A DNA stretch of 64,000 bases from Agaricus subrufescens (taxonomy: Eukaryota > Basidiomycota > Agaricomycetes > Agaricales > Agaricaceae): contig CM057059.1 in NCBI GenBank assembly GCA_029945375.1, positions 3,410,001-3,474,000 of the forward strand. Direction: 5' to 3'. The translations under genes were made by a program, and so were the position numbers. The notes beneath the pieces were generated by a model. That model saw nothing but the letters and a program-made list of their open reading frames with translations, had not been told where the DNA came from and searched no databases. Position 1 is the stretch's first letter, and every line of letters starts with the position of its first letter. Positions 30,511-42,454 of this stretch are shown in pieces.

Positions 30511-32687
30511 ATGAAGGTAGCTGTCATTGGTTCAGGCGTCTCCGGACTTGCCGCGACATGGCTCTTGAATGAATATAGTGACCACGAGGTGCACCTCTAC
30601 GAAGCGGACGACAGGCCTGGTGGCCATGCAAACACAGTCAGGTTCAAGCCTAGAGGAGCGTCCCAGGAGGATGGTGTGGACGTCGATACGTAGGTCCCAT
30701 ACCTTACTTCAGAGGTTATTCTCTAATCATGTCCAACACAGTGGTTTTGTATGCATTTGAAATCATTTCTATGCGAGATATTCATTTCTATATCCTAGAT
30801 TGTATTCAATCCACCTACGTACCCCAATTTCTTGCGTTTCCTCAAACTTCATCCTCCTCTCGAAAATGGACCAGCGAAGTCATCTTCCCAAGCACTTCTT
30901 GATTCTACTCCCGTCCCGAAGAAAGGCATTCGCATACTACAAACCGAAATGTCTTTCAGTGTTTCTCGGGATGCTGGTAGTTTTGAATGGGCAGGGAAAA
31001 AAGACGTGTTGGCGATTTTTTGCCAACCCCGCCGCGTCTTTGACCCAGGCATGTGGCGAATGCTTTACGATGTCGGCCGTTTTAACGCCTGTGCGCCTCA
31101 AAGTCTTACAAAGTCTAACCATCGTGGTATCAGTATTGGACAATATCTTGATCAGGAGGGGTATTCGAACGCCTTCAGAGATAATTATTTAATGGTATAA
31201 CGCCAACCGAGATGGTGTTCCTTTTTATTGACACGTTCTCTTGTTAGCCGATGACTGCGGCCGTTTGGAGTACTCCGCCCGATAAATGTTTTGACGATTT
31301 TCCTGCTCAAACTCTGGTATGTGGTCAATTTCGAAGTCTCTTTCGCGAGTTGACAATATCCAAAATAGATCAAATTCATGTATAATCATAGTCTGCTCCA
31401 GATTTTTGGTAAACCGAAATGGATGACCATCTGTGGAGGCAGGTCCGTTGATCATATATCATCGTTTGTGCTGCCACTTAATGCTTCTAGTCATCATTAC
31501 GTAAATCAAATCTTGCAACGCCTCCCCAAATCCCAACTACATCTCTCAAGTAAAGTTAACTGTGTTTCCTCCCTACACTCAGAAAACTCCGGCTCCAAAC
31601 TTGAACTCGTTACCGACGCTGACGAAAAGTTTCTCTATGACCACGTTATCTTTGCTTGTCACTCGGACGATGCTCTTCGAATACTTCAAGCAGGGGATGG
31701 CTTCGAAGAAGAGGAAGCTCGTATCCTTGAATCTTTCGATTGGAATAGAAACGAGGTTTTACTCCATAGCGACACTCGCGTTCGTGTACTTTCTCCCAGA
31801 GCACAAATCAACTACTTAAAACGTATATTACAGCTCATGCCCAAGAGTCGTCTTGCATGGTCTTGTTGGAATTATCTGACCTATTCGGATACTCACAAAG
31901 CAAACATTGACCGCGTGTCTTTGTAAGGGTCTCATTCAATTATCCCTTGTATCGGCTGACTTCTTATAAGAACTTGTCAGTCATTTTGATTATGGCCATT
32001 TCCAAGTTTTCTGATAGTCCGCTCCAAGATGGCATGAACGAATTACAGCACATACCCGAGGACAGATATGGTCCTGTGCTTGCGACTCTCAACCCTCCAC
32101 CTCACATATTAGTGGACAAGAGCAAAATACAAGGAAGGTGGAATTACGACCACCCGGTCATTGATGACAAGGTAGGGACTGCACATCGAGTGATCGCTTG
32201 ATGTTCTGACGACAAGTTATAGGCAGTTAGAGCTCAAGGAGAAATGCATAAGATACAAAACAAGCGTTCCATTTCGTTTGCGGGCGCATACTTGAAGTAT
32301 GGCTTCCACGAAGACGGCTTCACGTCAGGACTATTGGCTGCTTGCTCGGTGGAAGATAAAGGCTTATATGATCGGATCCACAATCAATTTTCGTCTTCTT
32401 CGTCACTGCACAAACCCGGCAACAGAGTCATTCAAACTAAAAACGCAACCGTCAGACCTCCTTTCGAGATTGAGCATGCTGACCATCACTTATTCTTCCA
32501 ACAAAGCACACTAGATAAAATTATGGCCGGTGCTTTCAGGGTGTTGGAGGCATCTGGATTGAGAGCGATGATTGGAAGTTCCGGAACCCTGGTTCTGGTA
32601 GTTTGCGGTGTTTTGGTCGCTGGACCGGTCTCACTCGTTCTTCGGTTGATGGGATGGGGAGGGTACGCGAAGGATAAGAGAGTCTAA
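30511..32687 (+). CDS. FAD-dependent oxidoreductase (amine-oxidase-like)
   Basis: About 573 aa in nine exons: 30511-30689, 30742-30748, 30799-31194, 31248-31316, 31369-31442, 31491-31779, 31834-31922, 32018-32171 and 32223-32687. The N-terminus [12 protein letters not shown] is a dinucleotide-binding G-x-G-x-x-G, followed by the E-A-D-D-R-P-G-G-H flavin motif. D-T-G-F-I-V-F-N is assembled across a 7-nt exon. The family resembles the bacterial predicted NAD/FAD-binding proteins often found near cyclopropane-fatty-acid synthases; its substrate is unknown. A hydrophobic segment near the C-terminus ([11 protein letters not shown]) may anchor it. The exon 7/8 junction is the least certain. It is convergent with the P450 gene, 155 bp apart. 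Confidence 0.85.
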
Positions 32688-32842
32688 TATGAAGATGAAA
32701 ACCGGGGATGATTGTAAATAGTGAATTCTTAGAATGTTGCAATAGAACCGGGTGAAGCTTGCCCCTTCATCCTTGCGCGAAACAATATGTACGCTCATTG
32801 TATTGGCGCCGCAGGAAATGATTGATATACCTCAGACTATTT

Positions 32843-35547
32843 TTAATCGCATTCACTTTCATGGACTTCTTTCATCCTTACCCACAGACCACCCTTCACA
32901 TACATCGTCAAATGTAATTTCGGCCGAATTCTGTCCTTGCCTTGAGGTCCCTCTATGCCAGCCCAGTCCGGATTCGGGAAGGAATCGAGTGGTTGAGCAG
33001 CCTCATCTAAACTGAACGAGTCGAACTGCTGTAGCAAACGAACGAGAAAAAATGAAGCTTCGTTGTACGCAAACTAAACGCATTGTAATGAGTGCGAAAG
33101 CAAAGGCAGTCAAAATAAGCTCCTCACCTGTTGTCCCAAGCAGATCCTTGGTCCGGCGTTGAAGGGGCAAAATATGAAAGGGTTTGGCACGAGATATTTC
33201 CTGACACGGTCATCCAGAAACCTGTCAGGGTCAAATTCGAGTGCTGCGCTTGATGAGTCTTTGAACCCGGAAGGCAGTCATATCATAGTAGCTCACCGTC
33301 AGGACCCCAGAGATCTTTTCGTCGATGCATGAGGAGAACGGAATATATAACCCTGCGGTGAGGAGCAATATAGTATAGGCAATTGAAAGCAGATATTGAG
33401 ACGTACCTTTGCCCCGCAGGAACGTATAACGGAGTATCAGAACTAGACGATGGAGGCAGTGTAGTCGATTTAATAGCTTCTCTACATGAAGTACCAGAGG
33501 CCTTATTCTCTTTGTGATCACTGTTCGTATGTAATAACCACATACCGCCCATTTATAGGCCTGCTTTCGTTTGAGAAAAACTAGAAAATAATGATAGATA
33601 TACCACATACACCGTAGCATAAAGTCTTAACACCTCTAATCATGTAAATTATTAAGTAACTGACACATGCGTAAGTGAGCTTAAGTCATACCATTAAGAA
33701 ACGACCGAAGATATTTCATCTTGCGAAAATCTTCACTTGTTGGGTTGCGCCTGGAACCTACAGTGTTCAGAATCTCCTGACGCAAGCGACGCTCAATGTC
33801 GGGGTGCTCAATAATCATGTAAAGTGAAAACGTCAAAAGTGACGAGGTCTAACATAATACATATCGGTCATCCTTTATTTCCAAAGGAAGACAATACTCA
33901 CTGTGTCACGGCCAGCCACCAGGAGGTTGACAAGCTAGTTACTCCAACGAGATGAGCTGCTTGTATTCAACTTGTCGCGAGTGAAGACAAACCTCGTCCA
34001 TGATGATAGTTCGGTCTAAGTATGTTTGAGTTGTGGTCTGACGATTTCGCTTGACGAAGCTCACCTGTGGTTTGGCTCACGAGGTGATCTAGCAAAGTAT
34101 TTGCTTCCTTTGCGTTCTGCTTGTTGAGACATGCTTTAATGAATGGTTCTACAAATTCGTCAAGTGCCCTGCGGTGTTCCCCGACCAGGTCTTTCCGCAA
34201 TTCAAAAAATGCCCATATTGGCCCACGATCAAGCCGTAGTGCAGTAGCATCCTGAGCTGCCACGAATGCCTTTACGAATCGATTTGACGGGTGGTTATAA
34301 AACGAGGGTGGGTTTGTTTTGGATAGAGGCAAAGGATGGGTTGGATAAGGCAACCCGGCACTCAAGGAATCTACGTCGTTGTTGAAAAGATATTCAGTTG
34401 CGCTGTCCAGTGTGAAACGGGCTACCAGATCCTAAGATATCTTCAGCTTCGACCACAAGCCGTAATCATTGATAAGTATACCTGAAAATCGATAGGATAA
34501 CCTTCCACGAGGCGCATCCTTGCCATCTTCAATGCCTCATCCGAATGCCGTGCAAATATCTCGAAATCGGACACACGTTCTCTGCTAAAGAACGGCCGAG
34601 TAATAGAACGATGGAATCTAACATAGGGAATGAATCAACTCCTAAAGGAAAAGTCGGCCACACTGCTCACTTCCACATTTCTCCTACATTTGGCGATTTC
34701 CATCTGAGTTGCATATTGAAAGACATAAGAACGTACCATCAGCATTAAACACCCCATTTCCTAACAGAGATTTGAATTTTGAGTGCACTTGAGGACCTTT
34801 ACGTATGATAGGAACGGTCAGATTTGGAAGCTCGCGAAAGTTGACTTTAGCCACCTTTGGCGAAACTCTCAAAGTTGGTTGCCAAGATAGTTTTGATGTG
34901 CTCTGGCTCACTGGTGAATAACTGGAAAGTAACAGAGGAGAGGTTGGCTTGAAAAGTGACACGTATCACTGCAATCCACCCACCGGTTGTGTAGACCCAC
35001 GGCCAATTCTCCAGATATTTCCATACTTGTTGCATAACGCTCGGAAAGTCATTGCTGTTCAATGGCATTAGGGTAAATTATTTCGACAAGTCAAATCAAT
35101 GTACGCACCAGGATAACCATTAGACGTCTCGTCAATGAAAAGTGCCACCAGTTGTCTTCGACTTTCTTTAACTCTCGGAGCGAGTGTTACCCCTCGCGCA
35201 TGAGCAGCTCTAATATTACTGAGCTCATAGATCCAGGGCTTTGTGGCTGTATATCCGAGTCCCGTTACGAGACTAAAAGTTACCAGTACCCAATGAGGCA
35301 AAACAAATCCTGAGTAACTAGTACTGAGAGAGGAGGCAACATAGAGTATTCCACACAGGAACAGGACTGGGGCACACGAAAGCAGGAGGGATTCGATCCC
35401 TGGTGAGAGGAACATCGAGAGAGGAACAGTCGTGGCATCGTGAATATATATACTTAGGCTTCTGTTCATGATAGAAATTGGATGACACAGAGCCGCGTAC
35501 ACAACGGCATAGATTGATATCTGTCTGTCCAAAAACACGTGCGGCAT
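32843..35547 (-). CDS. Cytochrome P450 (CYP63-like), membrane anchored
   Basis: A multi-exon gene from ATG 35547 to TAA 32843. Two or three hydrophobic N-terminal segments come first. Then: F-T-S-E-P-E-H-I-K near 34900; R-S-I-T-R-P-F-F-S near 34600; the I-helix motif L-V-A-G-R-D-T near 33910; H-P-D-I-E-R-R-L-R near 33790; E-V-L-R (the ExxR pair) near 33630; and heme-binding [11 protein letters not shown] near 33150. The C-terminus matches the basidiomycete CYP63-like pattern ([12 protein letters not shown]). It is expected to be a haem monooxygenase of the ER with unknown substrate. Exon borders between ExxR and R-E-A-I-K-S (33560-33680) are unclear, so a defect there cannot be excluded. Confidence 0.8.
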
Positions 35548-36214
35548 TATCAGGCCGCTCTGTGACTAGTCTCCTGACCAGCTGCGTTCCATCCTGGCGC
35601 AGCAGCGCCCAAGACCTCGAAAAGATCTCCGGTTATCTCCAAGAACTCATAAGTGAGCGTGCGGGGTAACAGCACCCTTTGGGCTTCTTGGCTAGTTTCT
35701 CTGCCGAATCGTTGGGTTGAAATGATAGGCACGCTATTAATACACTTTCCGCAGCGGTTGAGAGAATAATGCTATCGCAGATCACGAGTAGTACCAATGG
35801 GTATGTCTGATAGTCATCGTTCGGAACGTTCGGTTATCTCTATCGAACGTATTAACTTGTTGTTTAAGTTTGTGGTGGGCACGTGTATTTGGAGTGATTG
35901 TTACCCAGCTGTTATTTCTCTAACGCTGGGCGCTTCAAGCTTGAAGACTAGCATTTTCACACGTATATCTCACCACAGCAACCAACAATTGTTGATAAAC
36001 GTCCACTGTGTCCACATCTCAGGAATGTCCGGTGAGAAATATAATCATAATGTGGTACATTTTTCCATCCTATCTAGCTAACTGGGCCGCGGTGCCTATT
36101 GTTGTTGGCTCTGCCAAACGCATGCCTATGAAGCTGATTGATTAGAGTACAGTTCTTTGAGCTGAATATAATTCTAGACAATCGGGAGTATCTGTACCCT
36201 GTTAGTAATGTAGG
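35548..36214. other. Spacer; 3' flank of FWRK copy A
   Basis: From about 35850 it is homologous to 38150-38530 and 40810-41120, the 3' flanks of copies B and C. No gene is seen. Confidence 0.5.
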
Positions 36215-37544
36215 TTATGAAAAAGAAAAGCAAGAGATCAGTCCCCAGAAAATGAAGTTGGTACCGGATGCGTCAGGTCGGACATCGCTTGTCTGGTTCT
36301 TGCCTGACTCATCTGGAGGAGGCATGAAATCCGTGCCATTGATGCGTCGGAAGACCTTGCGCCAGAATGGGATTTTAGAGCCTTTTAATGTTGGTCCATC
36401 TGAAAGACCAACATCTAGTCCAGTTGGATGTGCAGCTACCCCATGTCCCTTGGTGGCATCTCCTGACACGCTGACATTCGCCCTCATTTCATGCGATCCG
36501 CAAGGAGTGACTACCACTGCATCCGATCCAATGGCCTCCCCAGCTATCCCCATAACATTTTTGGAGCGGACTAAGTCTCGCGTATCTTGCTGTTGAAAGA
36601 TGGCTCGGCATAATGGAATTTTCTGTCTCGGTTCGCGATTTTCTGGCGTGTAGTATTGAGGTGTATCCCTAGTCGTAGTGAAGATTTAACGGGTATTCCG
36701 AGTGTTTCATAAATTACTTACGATGTTGACATTGATATCTCGGTCGCAATCTCAAATCCTTGTTCATATACATCTTTTATAGCCTCGAGAAATATATCCC
36801 ATTTTTCGTGTATCAATTGTGTCTCTTCTTCAGTAGGTGGATCAGAATCAATGGCATCGTTATTTCGCGTCCGCTTTTCAAGATCCCCAAAGTGGTCTTG
36901 ACATCGTTGTAACAGTTCATCACATTCATCAATTGCTAAAAGGATCTCTAAGATCCGTTGGCTATTCTTGGCCGAGTTTAACAGAGGTTCACGACTTTTC
37001 TTATCTTCTGATACCTTTTTTGAGCGCGCCACAGCCTTACAGAGGGACAGAGTCTACTTACTGGCAGCAGGGGTGGTTCTCGCTCGCTCTATCCCTCTCT
37101 CAAACTCCCTTCGAAATTCGGATAATGACTCTTGTCCACTTTTCGCATGAAAGACCGTTGCCCCTGCGCTGAGATTGACTCTGAACAAGGCTTCGTCCGT
37201 TGGTAAATTCTTTTTCAGAGTGTCCAGTACTTTGTGGTACCGTTCCGCCATAATTTGAGCTATTTGTAGAGTCCTGAAGACATTTACTAGCTCAAAGGTC
37301 AGAGTACTTAGTGTTTCATGAAAATCTATATAGGCATTGGGATAGATGTCTTGAGCCGTTTTGAGATCATGTTGCAGGCGCTCCAAGTTTGGCAGAAATA
37401 TATACAAGGATATTTCGTGTATGCGTAATAAAGGTTGTGGATCTGGGGGAAGCTAGGATACTCATCAGCAACGCAGCTCCGGAATATACTGATATCTGGA
37501 CGCACATGTAGCGAGGTGCAAATCACGGGCCGTGAGACTGCCAT
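36215..37544 (-). CDS. FWRK-family protein, copy A
   Basis: 389 aa from four exons: 37506-37544, 37062-37452, 36722-37007 and 36215-36668. Introns are 53, 54 and 53 nt. Exon 1 encodes 13 residues ending C-T-S-L-H. Exons 2 and 3 encode a largely helical region of about 225 residues (I-F-L-P-N-L-E-R-L, F-R-R-E-F-E-R-G-I-E; then A-I-D-E-C-D-E-L-L-Q-R-C and D-S-D-P-P-T-E-E-E). Exon 4 is a basic Ser/Pro-rich tail with I-P-F-W-R-K-V-F and the terminus F-I-F-W-G-L-I-S-C-F. There is no signal peptide or clear membrane span, and no known domain. Conserved exon lengths and phases in three intact tandem copies argue that it is a real gene. Function is unknown. Confidence 0.8.
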
Positions 37545-38533
37545 GGCTGAGATGCACGTGGATGTTGATAAGTGAAGGAGGTTGGTTTTTACTCCTCTTG
37601 CGCAGCAGGCAATTATAGCGAATTACAATTGCGCGATGTGTGGCACTAAAAGAGGCCCAATAAAGAGGCTCCGAGCCTGTTGTTTGTGCTACAAGCTCCC
37701 ACCCAGCCGACTCGGCAAGTCCGCATGTCTGACAATCTTTAAACAATAAACCTCAGTCCCACTGCCAATCTTCAAAAATTTGTGTTCATCTATACACATC
37801 ATCTTCCTTAGTCTCATATAGCAAGAGATGCAATCTTGCCGTTAAAATGGGTATCGACCTACATCATAATTGTATGATGTGGTTGATCCCCAGAATCAAT
37901 AGTGATGCGTGTGCTCTCTCTAGGGGGCGCCACAAGTAGACAGTGTCCTGCTATTAATATAACAAAGAACAGCTAACACACAGGCAACACACTCGATCGA
38001 TGTATTTGTTTCAGATAAGGTTATAGCGCATCAACGGAGCTTTAATTGACGAAACTCTATTGTTGCACCATAATTCTCTCGAACAGGATGGGATAAAGCT
38101 GCTAAGCGACGTTCGGAAAGCTCGCAACAACCATCAACAGTATCAACTTATTGTTTAAGTTTGTAGTGGGCACGGAGTGGCCATGTGTATTTGGAGCGAG
38201 TGTTATCCAGTTGTGATTCCGCAAACACTCGGCGCTTCAAGCTTCAAGCGTCAAGCCCAACATTTTCACACATCTCACTGTGGAAACCAACAGCTGTTCA
38301 TAGACGTCCACTGTGTCATGTACATCCAGGAATATCCGGTGAGGTAGTTCAAATACAATGATGATGTTCCAGTACATTTTCTCCATCCATCCAGTCTATC
38401 ATGTTGCAGGGATAATTTGGCCGCAGTGCCTATTCTTGTCAGCTCCGCCAAACGCATTAGTATGAAGCTGATTGATTAGAGTATAATTCCAGGAAATCGG
38501 AGGTATTCGTGCCCTGATAGTAATTTGATGTTA
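37545..38533. other. Spacer between FWRK copies A and B
   Basis: Both halves are repeated in the B-C spacer: 5' flank at about 37560-37800 and 3' flank at 37850-38530. This marks the tandem duplication unit (about 2.3-2.6 kb). No gene is seen. It lacks the MITE found at the matching place in the B-C spacer. Confidence 0.6.
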
Positions 38534-39837
38534 TCAAACAGAAAAGCAAGAGATCAGTCCCCAGAAAATGAACTTGGTACCAGAGGCATCTGGTTGGACA
38601 TCGTTTGTCTGGTGCTTGCCTAACTTATCAGAAGGAGGCGTGAAATCAATGTCATTGATGCGTCGGGATATCTTGCGCCAGAATGGGATTTCGGAGCTGT
38701 TTGACATTGGTGGTGCAGCTGTATGTTCTGCTACCCCATGTCCCTTGGTGGCATCTCCTGACATGCCGACATCCGTCCTTATTTCATACGATCTGCCAGA
38801 AGTGGCTGCCACTGCACCTGACTGAGTGACTTCTCCAACTATCCTCATACCGCGTTCAGAATGGACTGAGTCTCGCTTATCTTGATGTTGAAAGAAGGCT
38901 CGCCATAATGAAGTTTTCGGTCTCGGTTTGTGATTTTCGGGCGTATAATATTGAGACGGATCCCTAGTCATAGTTGAGATAACAGGTGTTCTGATTTCTT
39001 CATTAATTTCTTACGATGTTGACATTGATATCTCGTTTGCGATCTCAAACCCCTGTGCATATACATCCTTTATGGCCTCGAGAAATATATCCCATTTTGC
39101 CCGCATCACTTTTATCTCTTCTTCAGCAGGTGGATCAGAATCAATGGCGTTCTTATTTCCAGTCCGCTTTTCAAAATCCCCAAAGTGGTCTTGACATTGT
39201 TGTAACAGTTCATCGCATTCATCAATTGCCGCAAGGATCTCCAAGATCCATTGGCTATTCTTGGCGGAGTTTAACAAAGATTCTTGATTCTTCTTATCTT
39301 CTAAGACCTTTCTTCAGTACGCCGCGGCATTACAGAAGCACTAAATATACTTACTGGCAGCAGTGGTATTTCTCGCTCGGTCTATCCCTCTCTCAAACTC
39401 CCTTCGAAATACACATAATGCCTCTTGACCAGCTTTCGCATACAACACCGTCGTTCCTGCACTAGCATTGACTTTGAACAGGGCTTCGCCCGTTGGCAAA
39501 TTCTGTCTCAGTGCCTCTAGTACTATGTGGTACCGTTCTGCCATAAGTTGAGCTATTTGTAGAGTTTTGAAGACATTGATTAGCTCAGGGGTCAAAACTG
39601 ACAGTGTTCGATGGAAGTCGATATAAGCTTCCGGATAGACGTCCCGAGCCGCTTCCAGATCATGTTGCAGGCGCTCCAGGTTTGGCAGAAATATATACAA
39701 GGATATTTCGTGTATGCGTAATAAAGGCTGTGTATCTGGGGGAAGCTGGAATACTCATCAGCAATGCAGCTCCGGAATACGCTGATAGCTGAACGTACAT
39801 GTAGCGAGGTGCAAATTACGGGCCGTGAGGCTGCCAT
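38534..39837 (-). CDS. FWRK-family protein, copy B
   Basis: 381 aa; exons 39799-39837, 39355-39745, 39015-39300 and 38534-38963. Exons 1-3 have exactly the lengths of copies A and C. Exon 2 starts L-P-P-D-T-Q and ends G-I-D-R-A-R-N. Exon 4 begins with the split Ser codon, then D-P-S-Q-Y-Y-T-P-E-N, and is shorter than in A because of a small deletion after H-T-A-A-P. F-W-R-K and the F-W-G-L-I-S-C-F terminus are retained. All frames are open and all introns have GT-AG ends. Confidence 0.8.
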
Positions 39838-41120
39838 GGCGGAAATGTAGGTGGATATAGATAGGTAAAGGAAATTGGTTTTAGGTCCCTTCACGCAGCA
39901 GATAATTATAGCGAATTACAATTGCGTGATGTGTGGCACTGAAAAGGGCCCAATAAACAGGCTCCTACCCAGCCGACTCGGCAAGTCCGCAAGTCTGACG
40001 GTCTTCAAACAATAAGCCTCAGTGTTACCGACCTTCCAAACTTATTCCTAATTTGTGTCCCTCGATCCGCATCATCTTCCTGAGTCTCATATGGGAAGAA
40101 AGAAATGGAATATTGCCCGTACATGGAGTATCAACTTCCATCATAATTGTGCAATGTTGTTGATCCCCAGACTTAATAATTAATTATACACGGCGGACAA
40201 ACAGTTGTCAAATGGAGGTAGCGGGTTTGATGTCAAGTGGTACAATACTGATGCGTCAAATCAGGAGTCAGTTACCTCATCTGTCACGCTTCACAAGTCG
40301 GGTGATATGAATGAGCTAATGTATGGCCTTATGGCTGTTACAAGGACTTCCAGATACGAGACAAGCACTGATGCCTGTTGTCTTTCCTATACCAACTCTA
40401 GGTAAGCCTAGTAAGTAGTCTAATATATGCTAGGAGGATCCACGTCACACATGTGACATGGCGCATCAACAGTTGCCAACGATCCGACAAACCGTTTGAC
40501 ATCAAAACCCTTATCTCCATTTGACAGCTAATTGTCCGCCGTCTAATGGTATGTACTCTCTCTAGAGGACGCCATAAATGGATACTGTCTCGCTATTAAT
40601 ATAACTATGACCAGCTTATATATAAATTCAAGAACAAAGAGGCAACACACTCGATCGATGTGTTTATTTCAGAGAAGGTTATAGCACATCGGCGGAGCTT
40701 TAATTAACGGAAACTCTATTGTTGTACTGCAATTCTCTCAAACGGGGTGGGCTAAAGCTTTCAAGCAACGTTATTGGGAAAGCCTGCGACACCCATCCAC
40801 AGTATTAACTTATTGTTTTGAGTTGTAGTGGGCATGCGTATTTGGAGCGATTGTTACTCAGTTGTTATTTCGCTAACACCCGGCACTTCTAGCTTCAAGC
40901 CTAGCATTTTCACACCATGACTATCTCACCGCAGAAACCAACAGCTGTTCATAAACGTCAAGTATGTTCACATCCCTGGAGTTTCCGGTGAGGTGGTTTA
41001 AGTATAATTATAATGTAGTACATTTTCTCCATCTATCCTGTTTAGCATCGCATTGCGGGGCTAACTAGGCTGCGGTGTCTATTCTTGTCGGCTCCGTTCC
41101 CTGTTATTAATGTAATGACA
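39838..41120. other. Spacer between FWRK copies B and C
   Basis: Duplicated flank sequence as in the A-B spacer, plus a MITE at 40190-40542. No gene is seen. Confidence 0.6.
40190..40542. mobile_element. 353-bp MITE, possibly Tc1/mariner-type
   Basis: Terminal inverted repeats of about 45 bp start ACGGCGGACAA (CGGCGGACAA at 40191, TTGTCCGCCG at 40532-40541). The flanks read TA-C before and C-TA after, so a TA target site is possible. The paralogous A-B spacer near 37895 gives the empty site. It therefore inserted after the FWRK duplication. Confidence 0.7.
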
Positions 41121-42454
41121 TCAAACAGAAAAGCAAGATATCAGTCCCCAGAAAGTGAAGTTGGTACCGGAGGCGTCTGATTGGACATCGCTTGTCAGCG
41201 ACTTGCCTAACCCATCTGGAGGAGGTATAGAATTATTGCTACTGATGCATGGGAAGACTTTGCGCCAGAATGGGATTTTCAAACTGTTTGATGTTGGGTT
41301 GTTTGAAAGACAAGCGGCTGGTGCAGCTGTATGTTCTGTTAACCCGTATCCCTTAGTGATATCTCCTGTCACGCTGACACTCGTTCTTGTTTCGCTCGAT
41401 CCGCCAGGAGTGACTACCACTGCACCTGACTGATTGGCATCCCCAGCTATCCTCAGAACGTTTCCAGAGCATATTGGGTCTCGCTTATCTTGATGCTGAA
41501 AGAGGGCTCGCCATAATGGAGTTTTCTGTCTTGGCTCCCGATTTTCTGGCGTATAGTATTTAGGTCCATCCCTAGTCATAGTGAAAGATAACAGGTATTC
41601 CGATTGTTTTATAGTAGATTTCTTACGATATTGACATTGATATCTCGTTCGCGATCTCAAATCCTTGCGCATATACGCCCTTTACAGCCTCGAGAAAGAT
41701 ATCCCATTTTGCGTGCATCAATTGTGTCTCTTCTTCGGTAGGTGGATCAGAAGCAATGCTATCTTTATTCGCTGTCCGTTTTGCAAAATTCCCAAACTGG
41801 TCTTGACATTGCTGTAACAATCCATCACATTCATCAATTGCTGCAAGGATCTCTAAGATCCATTGGTTATTCTTAACCGATTTTAACAAAGATTCCTGAC
41901 TTTTCTTGTTTTCTGAGACCTTTTTTCAGCACGCCGCAGCCCTACAGAGGCACAGAGTCTACTTACTGGCAGCAGTGGTAGTTCTCGCTCGCTCGATCCC
42001 TCTCTCAAACTCCCTTCGAAATACAGATAATGACTCTTGACCACTTTTCGCGTACAACACCGTCGCTCCTGCACTGAGATTGACTTTGAACAAGGCTTCG
42101 TCCGTTGGTGAATTCTGTACCAGTGCGTCTAGTACTATGTGGTACCGTTCCGCCATGAGTTGAGCTAATTGTAGAGTCTTGAAGACATTTATTAACTGAG
42201 AGGTCAAAACCCTCAGTGTTTGATGGAAATCTTTATAAGCTCTCGGATAGACATCTTGAGCCGCTTTCAGATCATGTTGCAGGCGTTCCAGGTTTGGCAG
42301 AAATATATACAAGGATATTTCGTGTATGCGTAATAAAGGCTGTGTATCTGGGGGAAGCTGGAATACTCATCAGCGACGCAGACCACGGAGATACTATGCT
42401 CATATCTGAACGTACATGTAGCGAGGTGCAAACTACGGGCCGAGAGGCTGCCAT
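41121..42454 (-). CDS. FWRK-family protein, copy C
   Basis: 388 aa; exons 42416-42454, 41967-42357, 41627-41912 and 41121-41571; introns 58, 54 and 55 nt. Same architecture as copies A and B. Exon 4 keeps D-G-P-K-Y-Y-T-P-E-N-R-E-P-R near its start, I-P-F-W-R-K-V-F and the F-W-G-L-I-S-C-F-S-V end. Frames are open throughout. It is the last complete member; a partial flank copy lies beyond it at about 43140-43330. Confidence 0.8.
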
